From the NCBI GenBank assembly GCA_947652115.1, contig OX393564.1:23531076-23595075 (forward strand): 64,000 bases of DNA. The letters run 5' to 3'. The first letter of the stretch is position 1. Every line of letters starts with the position of its first letter. This DNA comes from Blastomussa wellsi (taxonomy: Eukaryota > Cnidaria > Anthozoa > Scleractinia > Plerogyridae). Position numbers and translations under genes: made by a program. The notes beneath the pieces were generated by a model. The model worked only from the letters and a program-made list of their open reading frames with translations, was not told where the DNA came from and did no database searches. This document shows positions 12,303-24,984 of the stretch, in pieces.

Positions 12303-13265
12303 TTATCTAGTGATTTTTCCTGGGCAAAACATCTTTTTTAAGAAAAGCGCAACAGGACCACGCATGGCAGGTATACGCCAACAATAGAGAAACGGATTCA
12401 GGGCAGAGTTCAGAAACACTATCGTGTTCGCTAATTTCCAGACTATCGGGTGCGTAATGCGATTATCTGCCACAATTTGCAGAATCAACGCTATGGAAAA
12501 GGGTGCGTAGCACAGAAGCAAGAAGTAGTAAACTATGAAAGTGTTCATGGCGGTCTTTTTAAAGCGTGCCATGTTGAACTCGTTTGTGGCGTGGACAGCC
12601 TGTTCTTGCGCTCGGATCTCGTTTCTGTGGCGGCGAACTATTCGGTAGATCTTTACGTGGATGACCGTGGACGTTCCAAGGAGCAAGGTGATTACAGTAG
12701 CCACAACGTAATTGAACGCACTCAGGTGCCACAACACTAGACTCGAACAAAAAGCGCTTATTACCCAGCATAGTACGATGACAAATGTCACCCGTGGAAG
12801 CGTGACGATGCTGTCGTACCGCAGGGGATATTGAATCGCTATGTGTCGGTCCAGGCTGATGAGTGTTACATTCCCAAACGACACACCACAAACTACAAAC
12901 GCCAGGGCTAAAAATGCCATTTCCAACGAGCAATTATCTCCTGGTGAGTGTCCGTGAAGTTTTAACAACTCCAAGGCGATGAACAAGGGCTGGACGAAGA
13001 AACCAACTGCAAGGTCGGAAACTGCGAGACCACAAAGAAACACGATTGATGGGTAACGTAGGGATGGAGTTCTCCACACTACAGATACAACCAAACTGTT
13101 CGCTAAGATCGATAATATTGCGAGAATGATGTTTATGACGGAGTTAAAAATGATCACTAATCCTGGGACGTTTTCGATTTCGAACACGGTGAAACGCCTG
13201 CAAAATTCTCTGTCTTGCGTCATGCCTTCGAAATTCGAACAATTCACTGTACAGTTTTTCGCCAT
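12303..13265 (-). CDS. Class A (rhodopsin-like) GPCR, orphan, single exon
   Basis: An intact intronless frame of 320 aa with seven hydrophobic segments. Two N-glycosylation sequons lie at residues 4 and 8. The TM1 Asn is in LANSLVV (Asn56), the TM2 Asp in LAVSDLAVG (Asp84), and a Cys at the start of TM3 (Cys112). The TM3 end reads DRH (139-141) instead of DRY. The TM6 motif is CYAP (252-255) instead of CWxP. TM7 has NPFLY (290-294). The second extracellular loop is very short and lacks a Cys, and TM5 has no Pro. Those two traits recall the melanocortin/adenosine-type (MECA) receptors, but the ligand is unknown. Single-exon receptors of this kind are numerous in cnidarians. It would signal through G proteins at the plasma membrane. 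It points away from the Cys-loop gene and has no operon-like partner. Confidence 0.88.
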   Translation of the reverse strand: MAKNCTVNCSNFEGMTQDREFCRRFTVFEIENVPGLVIIFNSVINIILAILSILANSLVVSVVWRTPSLRYPSIVFLCGLAVSDLAVGFFVQPLFIALELLKLHGHSPGDNCSLEMAFLALAFVVCGVSFGNVTLISLDRHIAIQYPLRYDSIVTLPRVTFVIVLCWVISAFCSSLVLWHLSAFNYVVATVITLLLGTSTVIHVKIYRIVRRHRNEIRAQEQAVHATNEFNMARFKKTAMNTFIVYYFLLLCYAPFSIALILQIVADNRITHPIVWKLANTIVFLNSALNPFLYCWRIPAMRGPVALFLKKMFCPGKITR

Positions 13266-16200
13266 TATTACGAGGATTTGAGAAAAAAAGAGTTGTTATT
13301 TTAGAATTTGTGGTTGTGGTTGTCTCTGCTATGAGTGGAAGTTTTCTTTCCTTCTAAACAAATGGAACCAGATAAATTTAGCCCAAGTGACTACTCTGTC
13401 GAGGGGACCTGTATTTATTTATTTATTGTTCATCACACCTGTGTACATCTGGCGATAAATCATGCGACAGTCTTGTCATTCATCTGCTCGCAGATAAATA
13501 TTCCCCTTTCTTCGGGCAAAATTCCCAATTATCGTAACTGAAATGTTGATTGCATCAGGGGCAATTCATATTTTATGATTTGGATATCTTTGAAATAATG
13601 ATGTCTTGGCCGCCATCAAGAGTGTAATTTACACAGAGCAAGAAATCAGGCTTTAATAATTTGCATAACGTGAAAAATACTATTTGAAAGTTCTATTATA
13701 GCTGAACTTGCAATTCTTCGTTTACCACGGCAAAGTTGTTATTCAGACGGCGAGATATGATCAAAGGAGGGCATTGCTTAATTAATATCGACGGAAGTCT
13801 CGTAAAAGGCAGTTATTGTGTTTCCATGGACACCTGGAAGTCGATCATTTGGTTTTACGAGCTCTTAGTTATTTCACTGTTACGTCCAGTAGCGCTATAG
13901 AAACTAAGGTATTAAAAGGTAAACTGAAGAGACGGGAAAAATAATGCACCACTTGATTTTTTCTTTACTTCTGTTTTTTTTTAAATAATGGTGATGTTGT
14001 TGACATCTAAAATTGAAGATGTAAATAATAGAAAACAATTAATTAAAACTTCTTTCTTTTAATATAAACGCCTCATTTCCAACTGAAGCTTTATCTTTGG
14101 GAACTATTTGTTGAGATACTATTTTGTAGATGATTTCCTCAAAGAGATTTTTAGTTTCACAGGTATAACAACCCTTTAATCAATCGTACTATAAGTCAAA
14201 TGATATGAAAGATCCTCTGCAAAAGCTTTATTTTAACGACACAATATACATGTAGTGTCCAGGAAAGGTTAAACAAGAAACATTTAAAAGGGGCATGGCT
14301 GCAATATTCGTATTAGCATATAGCTAGCAGCTATTGACGCGTTTAAGCAGTCATGGGAAAGCCTAAGCGAAATATTGATTATTAAAAACTGGATCGTTGG
14401 ATAATGTAATTCAAGAGTTTTCATTGGCTTAGTCATCATGGTATATGAGAAATTATACCATGCTCTACAAATATGGTAAGCGTACGGGTTCGTGTAAAAT
14501 GAAAAAGGAGCTTAAATTTTGAAGATTTATTTTTCTTTTGGGGGCGTTTAATTATTCCATCCCACTCGCGCTGGCTACGCGCCTCGCCGGCTATCTCATA
14601 TCCAACACTCGCCCGTGGAAAAAGTGTTAAATAGTAAAGTTGAATATAAGTAAAGAGGGGTTTCGAATCCTCCTATTACCAGCCACAATAACTAATGGCA
14701 TTTTACTTCCTCTCTGTCCAATATCACTGAATTCATTTTCCACAAAGTTAAGGCAGGTGAAGGGAACAATTACAGTCATTAACAAGGGATGGGTGGGGGG
14801 GGGGGGTTGTCTGAAGGTCATTTTCTGCTCTTGGTGTGCCAATCACTCATCAAAAGAATAAACTCAATACTGAAGTTGTCGTTTAGTGCACTAAAATAAC
14901 CAGCTCTCTCTATGAGACTCGCTTTCAGGGAATCATGGTAGTTGTATTCAACTTTGCCAAACATTCCATTTGTTTTGCTGAAAATAACTACCATAATTCC
15001 ACTCCAAGCGCGTTCCAGAGAGGAGTTGGGCATTCTTTAAAACCTGAGCTTGCTCTACAAGATGGCGTAATTTTTGTTGCTTATGACGTCATCATGGACC
15101 CGACTTTTTCAGAGCACTTTATGATTACATAACAAAACTAAATAGTGAAACTTGTTTTTCTTTTTGTAGTTGTTGTTTTTGTGTGGAGGGTCATTATGTA
15201 AACTACAGGGTAACGAATAATAATACATTTCAACCTCGTTATATAAAGTTTTTTCTTCTTTTTCGGTCAACTTGGATTTCATTAATTTCTTGGACAGTCC
15301 AAAAATAACAGATACAAATTCAAGCTTAAATTTTAATGGCATGTATAAAATCATACAAATTCTGCAATTTTGTACATGTTTAGCCAAATTTGTATATTAT
15401 TATTAATATTATAGCAGAAGTACATAATGCACTATCAGTATAATAAAATTAATTCTGTGATGCGTGACACTTTGCGTGATGCGTGAATTTGTTTAAAAAA
15501 CTCCTTTGAGTGTTAAAAAGGATGAAATTACAAACGTTTCGGGCTTAGCCCTTTTTCAGTGTGAAATGCACTTCTGCTTCTTCCGATGGCCATGGCAGTG
15601 TTAGAAAGTTAGAAAACATGGACAAACAAGGGGTATATGAATGAATGAAAAGATAATAAACAAAGTTTCAAGATTGCTACGGTTGTACAACACTCGACCT
15701 AAAATTACTCTACTCTATGTCGTGATAAGCGCGGATAATCTGCGACTGTGCGACGCTTTGCGATCATTAGACAAATCTTAGAAGATTACTTATCAAGTGT
15801 TTTCAAATGATGCCATGTTGGTGTTCCAAACAAAGAAACGGCGACCATGTTGGTGTTCCAAATATCGTCTTTGTTTCCGTAATCCAACATGACCGCTTGT
15901 CGCGTGAAAAAAGTTCTATATCCGCCACGGGATATCTGTAAGGTATGGATGACAGATAACAGGGCATAAATAAATAGGCATCGCGATAATTTTTTAAATA
16001 ATAACTGCTTGATTTTCTGCTTGTGGGGCAATGCGTCGTGGGATACGAAATTAATTGAAGTTTTTTAGTGAGGATCATTGGATTAAACGAACTGTGAAAA
16101 TCACTGAACAATAGGTTTTGATGCTGGAAATGGAATAATTTGTATTATCTGAGTAGGGAACGGGCCAAATTATTGAGAAATGGCATGTTACGTATAGTTG

Positions 16201-18671
16201 ACTAGGGGCGAATTCCCCTTTCGTGTAGAAATTCAAATTCAAATCGCGACCCATCAAGTTTAGCATGTTAGATTAAGCAATTTGAAGATCAGCAGGTTAC
16301 TCCAATTTGAAATGTCTGTTACCGGAATTATTTTTCAACAGGCAAAATCTTGAAAATTCAATATTTACCATGTCAGATCGTGGACAATTCAATAATTGAC
16401 AAGACAAACATTGGAGACTTTGTTTGTCAAAGTTTGAAAATTAAAAATTTGACATGACAAATGTTCAAATTTTCAAGAGCTGGTTAACGTTGTTGGAAGT
16501 GATAATTAAAGATTTCAATTCTGACAGGTCACGGTTAACTCAGCTGAGTTATATCTCAGGTGATATCTTGGGTCGGAGGTTGAATCGGAGTACCCTCCCT
16601 AAAAACAGGCCATTAACTCTTGTAAACAATAGTCAAATCTGTTTGCAGTGGCTTTTTGAGAACAGGACTACGAATGACACGAAAAGCGAGGTAAGTGATT
16701 TGGTAGTTAGCCAAAATTATCTTGATAGTGGTAAAAATGCGTCTTTATAAAGAATGAAAGACGGAAATTTGCAATAGCTAATCAATTTATTGTTTAGTAT
16801 CGGCAGTTTTATGGCAGTGTGTTCGGTTGATACTTCCCCTGATAAAATATTACGTAGAATCGCTAGTGTACATGATAATCACAACAATAATGTTACTATC
16901 ACAAGAAGCACACTCATTAGACATGGTTTGCACGAAATGTAACAAAAATAGCAAGGAAAGAATAAAATCGAAACTCAGCTTTGATTGGTTCATGGTATAT
17001 CATTATCCAAAGTTAGCTTCAACGAAACACCCCATAAAATAAAAATATTTTAAATGGAAATCTTAACACTTATTTACTGTTTTAGCCAAAGTTTCAGAGA
17101 GGCTTGAATGAAAATTATGTGCAAACACCCAATCTTTTTTCTCATTACAAGACGGAGACTTTAATTTTCTTTTCTTGTCAATATTCGAAGCTGACAAGAC
17201 GACCATATAACTCTTCAAATGAAAAACGAAAAACGATCACTTCGTTTTCAACAACGAACTGAATGATTAGCCTGCATCGCCTAAATTTTGAAAATAATTA
17301 TCCATGCTTGTTTATTTCGGGCGTAAAGTTTGTTCAGGTGCCCTCAGAGACTCTATGGCTTCCCTAGGAAAGTATATTCAGGGGTCTGGTTATTCAATTT
17401 AACAGCATAATAGCACTATTTAAGATGGTCTAGATCTTTTCTTGCCTCAAACACTTTTGGACAGCAAAGCTTCTGAAATAATTATTCTGCATCAACTTCG
17501 GTTGAAAAGCACAGTTATCTCATCTCGTTTGAATTGCCAGGTGTAAATAAACAACATAAACCAAATGCAATAATTGAGTAAATTCATAAACCATAGCTAG
17601 CATTAATTCATTCAGTTTCTCTCTGATATCAGAGCAATCATCAGATAAGGTCTCCAGTTTAGAAAGGTGCTGCTTTTTAGGGTGAGGAAAGCGAAAAACA
17701 AATCGAAACAAATAGCAGAGATGATGGTAGGCAAATGAAAGGTTCAGCAAAACTGCGTCAACTTGAAGTCAGCCTTCCCGTGAAAACAAATTAAGCCAAA
17801 TTTGTTACAAAACAGAACAACTCTCCATTAGCAAGTTAATGTTGTTAATTTGATGATATATTCCATGCACCAGATATTTCACGAGCTGCGTCCTTTTCGA
17901 ACCTGCACCGACACTGGGCGAGGAAAACTTAACTCTTATTTAAAATTTCAGCCAAACCATGAAATAAGAGAGTTTTTACAAATGCTTTCTTTTCCTTGCA
18001 TTTTAGTACCTTTTGTTTAAAATTTGATTATTCTTCTTTGTTCAGTGTAACTCTACTCTCCGCCCCCCGTGCATAAATTTGTATTTTTTCGTTCTAAGAA
18101 GGCCAAACCGGGATAATTTAGTGTACGTGTTCTCTTGTCGACATAGGTTCAAATGACGTCACATTCGAAAAATGAAAAATTTATTTGTTTTATATATTTT
18201 TCCACGAGGAAAGAGAGGAAAGACCCGATTGCGGTGAAACTAAGTGTGGTAATAAAAAAAATAAAATAAAAAATAATTCACCATACAAACCAGTTGTCTT
18301 CGTGTTAATTTAAAATGTACTCAATTAAAACTGCCGAAACTAACTTGTCACTAATAATATTTGATGGATTTTTTGACTCTGAGAAAAAAAACCCGAATAA
18401 TGTTGACATTCGGCTATAAATGCCATTTTAACACTTTACAGTTCTTTAATGCTAAGCATATGGATTTGTTTGATCAGGTTTATCGACCGGACCAGCACGT
18501 CTTTGACTCAATGTTAGAGGGTTTGGTGAACTGGCGCAGAATCCTCACTAGCAAGCGAATAAAGTGGTAATGTGTGACGTCACAAATATTTTTGAAATTA
18601 TGGGAATCCTTTAAGATCTTCAGAAAGTACATGATGAAGAATGCTCACTTGTCTTTGTTCTATACCGTTTA
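13266..18671. other. Gene-poor intergenic DNA, 5' side of the GPCR
   Basis: No frame here shows a recognisable domain or consistent splice partners. Repeat debris includes a segment at about 15800-15900 with CCATGTTGGTGTTCCAAA twice, related to the MITE copies at 32950 and 33288. A G-run lies near 14800. The promoter of the GPCR should be in the first few hundred bases but shows no obvious element. Confidence 0.5.
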
Positions 18672-18805
18672 GAAAAAAGACAAAATTACAAGGATTTGTT
18701 TGGAGTTACTGAAGCATCAAAGGGCCAATATCTCACCCCCAAATTGAAATAAGATGCTGAATTTGGCAAGTAGGCATTCTTCATGTGTACTTTCAGAATA
18801 TCTCA
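18672..18805 (+). repeat. Dispersed repeat, copy 1
   Basis: The run AAAATTACAAGG, then ACTGAAGCAT, CCAATATCTCACCCCC and AAATTGAAATAAGATGCTGA recurs in the same order at 36007-36165 within a GABA-B-like receptor intron. It is a non-coding interspersed repeat of unknown class. An unrelated short hairpin with CTCCGACTAT arms follows at 18863-18890. Confidence 0.7.
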
Positions 18806-21800
18806 GTTTAGTATATTCTCAGCTCCGACTATTGCATTTCTAGCTTTTTGATTGGCTAAAAAACTCCGACTATGAGCCAATAGTCGGAGTTTTACGTCAT
18901 ATGGAAAATAGTGCGTCAAGTTTTTATTTTACGCTTTGTAAAATTGTGGAAATAAAAATCGGCGGCAAAACCCGGTTTGAGAATTTAAAACAATTATTCC
19001 ATATAATTGTTATATATCCCACAATTTCATAAATTTAGGTTTTGTGACGTCATCATTCTAAAATTGCCCAGGTGCTATTTAAGGGTATATCATCATTGAA
19101 CCATGGAAAACGAACTGTGCTCGTCTCATTGCAAACGTTGAAAATGTCGAGATGGACTAAATGACGATCTTTAGCAATTTTCACTTGAGTGCCAAAAGTA
19201 ACTGGCGTTTGTCTTACTTTTGCAAGTAATTGAAATTATATAGAAAAGAACTGATTTGGCACTGAAACCTTTCAATTAGACCAGTATCTCAATCTTCTAA
19301 TCTCTACTAATCCTAAACTGTTAAAGCGATTTTCTTAACCTGTGATACAGAAAGTGTTAATTAGTTAGTGTGTAATACTTCCCAGTAATTAGTTTTAGTT
19401 GAAGCACACAACAACAACATAGGAAAGGAAAAAATCCATAACTATAGAGGAAAATAGGAAACAATGGAAAGTAATAGCTTGTACAAATCCTATGAACTAT
19501 TGCACAGGTTAAGTAAAACCACGCCACTACATGGCGTCGCATAACCGCAGTGCTTAGTAGGCTAACCGGAGTGCTATAGTAGGCTAACCGGATTGCTTAA
19601 TAGGCTAACCGCAGTGCTCAGTAGGCTAACCGGATTGCTTAGTAGGCTAACCGCAGTGTTATAATAGGATAACCAGAGTGATTTTGTAGTCTAATTTAGC
19701 TAACCAAACTCGTTCCCAGTGCATTCCGAGCCCGGAGCCATTCCTGTAATTAAGCGCTACTCACTCCACTAACCTTCGCCATTTTTGATGTAGAATCCAA
19801 CGCGTAGGCGTTGTCGAACAATGCGCATAAACAGTTGGTACTTCATCATAAAAATGTCAGTCCATTAGTACACTAATGCAGGACGATTGTCGGTAAAATA
19901 CACCTGATCGCATTGTATCCAAGTGCGCGAAGTCTCTTAAAGCGGTGTCTTTTAAAGATTAAAGCCTTTGAGCCATCTTCGAGCTACCAGGCAACATCGG
20001 CTAATTCAAACGTTTAACTTAAAAATGGTAGCGCTGCATGGATTTATCGTTTCACTAATGCGTCAGATATACCTATTAGAACACAAAGTAAAATTACACA
20101 CAGATTAAATGTTGAATTTTCCTATATGAATTCAAAATGCGATTATATTTTCAAAACTCTTTAATTCCACTCGAAAGTGTGCCGACTAGACGCCACAAAT
20201 GAAAGCTTTCTACGAATACACCATTTAGTGTTAAATTTGCTGTCGATTTTCACTGCATGCATGAACTAAAAGTGGATTTTAATCTTTATTGACAGTGGTT
20301 TTATTTTCCTTCAAATCAAAATAGACCTAGTGGAAGAGTCATTATGTTCGAAGAGTTCCTGTCGTGTTGACTTATTTGCATATAAAGAACGCACAACAGC
20401 TCAGCTCGTAACATCAAAATTTCGTTCGATTTCGTCCGGTTTTGGCATAAATTTCTCTAATTATTATTGGTCCTAATGGGGGCTCCTTCTTCGTGTGCCG
20501 GACACAGATGACGTAAAACAAAAGAAACAAATGGCGAGAGACAATGCTGCCCCAAACTAAAAAGAATCACGCAAAAAGGAATATCAATGCACCATATTTG
20601 CATACGGTACACGGAGTAAGAACCTAAAAGGGCCAACATCATATTACTCCAGATAAATTTTTATTTCTTTGTTCTATGGAATCAAGTACAGAGGATAACA
20701 CGTACAAGAGTCCAGTAGTTTACAAAGAATATTAATGGCGGTATGATTTTCCTAAATATGTTGGTAATGAACTTTTTGGAGAATAAAATACAAACCAATT
20801 TAATTTGCGAAAAAAAAAAAAACGTGAACCCTCAAGGGGGATCTCAATTTTGAATTATTTATCAATGTTATTCTGTTTTCAAATCCTTATGAAAAAATAT
20901 AGTTAATTGACGTTAGCGGACACATTCAAAACATGATTCCCTTTGTTTCACGACACGAATTATGAAACGCAAATGAAAGGCTGTTTTCCAGCAATGTTTA
21001 CTTGATCAGCAGTCACAAGACAGGTGGTTTACAGTAACAGACTTCGCTGAAATGATACCTGACTAGTTCTGAGCTGAGACGTAACAACCGCTATCATTCC
21101 TTATTCAATGTTTCTTTATTAATTAATCCGAGACAAAACGTTGCTCGTCGCTGAAGGCGCTGGTAAGTCAAACTGTGCATTCGATAGGCCACTGATTCGA
21201 TTTGTCATGGATCTCGATGGGTCTGTCTTTTTAAGGCCGGTATCTAAACAATGCTATGAGCTGATGCACGGAAATACTTAGAATTGGGTTTAATGAAGTG
21301 CCATATACAAAATTAATTTAGCGCGATGGACCTCGATAAACTAGGACCAAAGGTGGTCAATACGCACTGCAAGTGAACATGAACTATAATAGAGTTTAAT
21401 TCTTTCCAGACACAGCCAGTTCTAAGTAGGATACATAAAAATATTTTTGCGGCGATGGCTTTTCTAAAATTTAAATGGCCAGTAGTGTAGCAGCTCCCGT
21501 AAGCTTGTAATGACGACTTCTTCAAACTGAAAGTGTTTGTAAACGCGGCTCTGAGAGATTTATTTTGACCAATCGCCGATGTTTATTTTACCGTATGTGT
21601 AATTTATTCTTATTTCAATTGTACATTGTCGTAATAGATAGCATTTATAAAACGGGTGTTTCGTTAAGATATGGATCAATGTCATATGGGATTTACATAT
21701 AACTAACTGACAGAAATTTGGGATATTTACTTGTAGCGGCGAATAGGTCTTCTGATTAATGCCCCATGGTAGTGCTTCGGCTTTCAGGTAAATGTTTTTT

Positions 21801-23581
21801 GATATTTTTTCCTTCTTTTAACCTGTGCTATCTGTTGTTTCACACGATTGTGCTTCGAATGAAATTAATAACAAGAACAAACTGGTGAATATACGTACTT
21901 TTAATCAAAAAAACATATAAGTTTTCTTTCAACCTTATGGAGTTAGAGCCAAAAGGCAGCACATAGTTTTTACTGTGTTAATAATGCATAAATGAAAATT
22001 ACGAGCGACTTATTGGCATTAAAAGCAGAACAATATCACTTCGTGATGACTTTGCGTGTTTCTTCAACCCAGTGAGCAATTCAAACCGAATAAAAAACGT
22101 TTGACGCATTTCTATGTCACCAAAAAATACGCATGTTATAAGTCAAAAACTTGGTTTGTGATATTTAATCCGCATTCAATAACTTTCAAAGTGATTTCAT
22201 TTACATAAAAAGAAAGAAATCGACTCAATTTCATGTGCTAATTTTCAAAACAATTTCACTTGAAGAAGTGAACTATTTCAGTTAAGTCTTATTCTTGATA
22301 CATTTGCTAGAAAAAAACTTTTACGATGTTAGAAGAAAATGTAACGCTTCTTGCTATTAAAGGTACAAATAGATCTAGACGAAAAGAGAACTCAGTTCTC
22401 GGGTAAATTGAATTGTACGGTCCTTTTTTAACAGTTATTAAAAGTTCTGTCCGCAACTCAGCTCAATTACAAAAATTAAAATCGGGAATTAGTGTGCATA
22501 AATTGCAATTCTTACAGCAATTTTCATGTCGAATTAAGTTGGACCCACTAAACTGAAATACTCAAACCCCTTGCGGATATAATGACATTTAGTATTGCAC
22601 CTGTCGATCTGAAGGACGAATTCGAAGTATAAATAACTTCTTTTACTTTCAATCACGCCTGATTTCGTTCAGGTAGAATTTGTATATAGTTAGATCTGAT
22701 TGACATTTTCTTATCAATTCTTAGAAATGTGATAGTGATTGCAATGCAGCGAATCGATAGAAAAAGTCTGATCGTTTCTTTATTGTTGCTAAAAAACATA
22801 CCCCCGCAAAAGGAAGTTAATGATTTCCACGAATTTAATATTTTTCTTCAATTTAAGGAAAGAAAACAATTTTGAAACATTATCGTCGGTTTGCTTCTAT
22901 TTTACATCGTCGATACCTTTTACTCGGCCCATAGGAAATGAACCCGTACAGAAATTAATCAAGATTCGAAAACATGACTTCTCTGTCGGTGTTTACGTTC
23001 AAGCATAATTTCTTACGATGTGGGCATGAGATGCAAGGAAAATGATTCCCTCAGGATGTCAAGGCGAGACATCTCGACGAGGACGTCGCGGTTCGGCCAC
23101 AGTCAGTGAACCGTCGATCATCAATACAAGTAGTATTGCAAAATTCATGTTATTGTTTTTTCTTACAATTGCTGTTTAGTTTAGTTTCATTATTTTTAGC
23201 CCGTTGTGCAAGTTTGCTTCTAATTAATTACAACTATATGATCTTTCCGCTGTGCACAAACATTTTGCATAACAATCTTGAAATCCAAGGTAAATATTTG
23301 GCACAATATGACGCCATATGATATCAGATTATACGTACTTTTTCGAAATTAACGACCCATAATAGAACTTTACACGTTTAGCAAAATGTTCGTGGCCGTG
23401 TTTAAGCGGAAAAAAACATTTATTCGACATAGAAATCGAAGCAGAAAAGAAAAAAACACTAGTCTTAAATCGTAAAGTCAATCAGCGAGTCAATCAGTGA
23501 TCGTCGAGCAAAACGGACCACATGCCATGCGCGACAACGCTGTCCTTGATGCTGTGGGCGCAATGCACACTAGACTAAAGG
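18806..23581. other. Intergenic DNA containing a minisatellite
   Basis: No gene is supported. The 18863-18890 hairpin and the minisatellite at 19541-19690 are the only structured parts I recognise. The remaining ORFs are under 75 codons with no family resemblance. Confidence 0.5.
19541..19690 (+). repeat. Minisatellite, ~21-22 bp unit, about seven copies
   Basis: The unit reads approximately GTAGGCTAACCGGATTGCTTA, with variants at the G/C and A/T positions in the middle. Copies degrade toward the 3' end (GGATAACCAGAGTG). It is intergenic and shows no coding. Confidence 0.9.
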
Positions 23582-23679
23582 CAATCTCGTTCCCAGAGTC
23601 AACGGGCTCCTCGGTCAGCGGTTGGCCCTGGCGACCCAACCGCTGACCGAGGAGCTCGTTGACTCTGGGAACAAGATTG
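23582..23679. repeat. Foldback hairpin with ~46 bp arms
   Basis: The left arm includes GTTCCCAGAGTCAACG and CTCCTCGGTCAGCGGTTGG. The right arm is its near-perfect reverse complement, with a loop of only a few bases around 23630. It is GC-richer than its surroundings, which suggests an inserted element. Confidence 0.88.
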
Positions 23680-24315
23680 GACAAAAAGAAATCCGGAAAT
23701 ATACGCATCTCAATGGCGCGATTACAATGGCTGCCGAGTTTAATATAATGGATACCTATTTAAAGAATTTACGTCTCTCCAGAACTGCGTAATTTACTGT
23801 CTTTGGAATTAATACCTGTGACATCTGCTAATTTCATTGTTTTTTCCGTAACAAATAAATTTGTGTCTGAGGTCGCTTCTTTGGAGGCTTGATACAAGAG
23901 GGGGCCTTACTTTTGCTTAGAACCCTGAATTTGGCCTCAAGTTGATAAATGGATATCTAAGGAAAATCAGGGCACCAAGGCGTTTTGCATCTGGTCTCGA
24001 CTTGAAACTGTGGCCAAAGGCACAGGAATAGCGCAACGAAAGTGATATCCGGTAAATCAAAAGCAGCTATTTGTGAATTATGACTATAATACTAAATTGA
24101 GTCCAACACCGCCAGAAATTCAGATTAAATTTAAAGGCCATTTCCAGTCCGTACTTCGCAATCTCCGCCTGTAATGTCTATTGAGTCTCACACGATGAAA
24201 AGTAAACAAACCAAAATGAAAATTACGGGTAAAAACTTACCTTTTTCTTCCTTATTAACATCTGATATCCTTGCAAAACAATAGAGACATTTAGCACCAG
24301 GTTTTTGGTTGATTT

Positions 24316-24625
24316 GTGGGAGGCGCGGTGGCCTAATGGTTAGTGCGCTGGACTCTGGATCGGACGGTCCGGGTTCGAGTCCTGGCCGGGGCACTGCGTT
24401 GTGTTCTTGGGCAAGACACTTTACTCTCACAGTGCCTCTCTTCACCCAGGTGTACAAATGGGTACCGGCGAATTTACTGCTGGGGGGTACCCTGCGATGG
24501 ACTAGCATCCCATCCAGGGGGGAGTAGAAATACTCTCTGTCGCTTCATGCTTCGGAAACCGGGGATAAGCTCCGGCCTGATGGGCCACTAGGCCCGACAG
24601 CAGACTTACCTACCTTACCTTACCG
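24316..24625 (+). mobile_element. tRNA-derived SINE (family A), full-length copy
   Basis: The tRNA-like head has an A box around GTGGCCTAATGGTTAGTGC and a B box GGTTCGAGTCC. The body contains TCTTGGGCAAGACAC and the tail block GCTCCGGCCTGATGGGCCAC, then a short CTTAC-type repeat. It lies between the inverted end GCACCAGGTTTTT and the ACCGCAAACCGC block that directly adjoins the opposite end. It therefore seems to have inserted into the terminus of the Harbinger-like element. Other copies: 29600-29700 (tail) and 44888-45000 (head). Confidence 0.85.
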
Positions 24626-24984
24626 CAAACCGCAAACGTCAAGAAGTCACGTGACGTTGGCCTTGCCGTCACGTTTGTCGTCCGCGGTTCACGTTTCGAC
24701 TGCAAGAACAGCTGTTAGCGGTAAGTGAAATACGGCAGTGTTTTTAGACTATTGTAACTTTAAAATCCCACGTTTACGTCTGAAAATTTTCTTTTTACAC
24801 TCCTTTTCTCTATATACGACAAAGTACCAGGAGTCAAGGATGAAATCTTTAAGAGTTTCGAGCATTTAAACTGAAGGCGTGAGAATGAATGAAAAACAAA
24901 ATGGCGGGCTAACTTTCGTCTGTTCGCGACTACGACAACAGCTGTTGATTTTCTATTTTCTGTCTATTTTATGCAATAAATCAC

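Noticed and set aside
12450..12933. Frames overlapping the class A GPCR on both strands
   Set aside because: They lack any family resemblance, while the 320-codon minus frame has all seven helices and NPxxY.
16454..16750. 98-codon plus-strand frame in the desert
   Set aside because: No domain, no splice partners and AT-rich codon use; treated as chance.
24309..24400. A genuine tRNA gene at the head of the SINE
   Set aside because: A and B boxes are present but the cloverleaf is imperfect and the same body recurs with other copies, so it is a tRNA-derived SINE.
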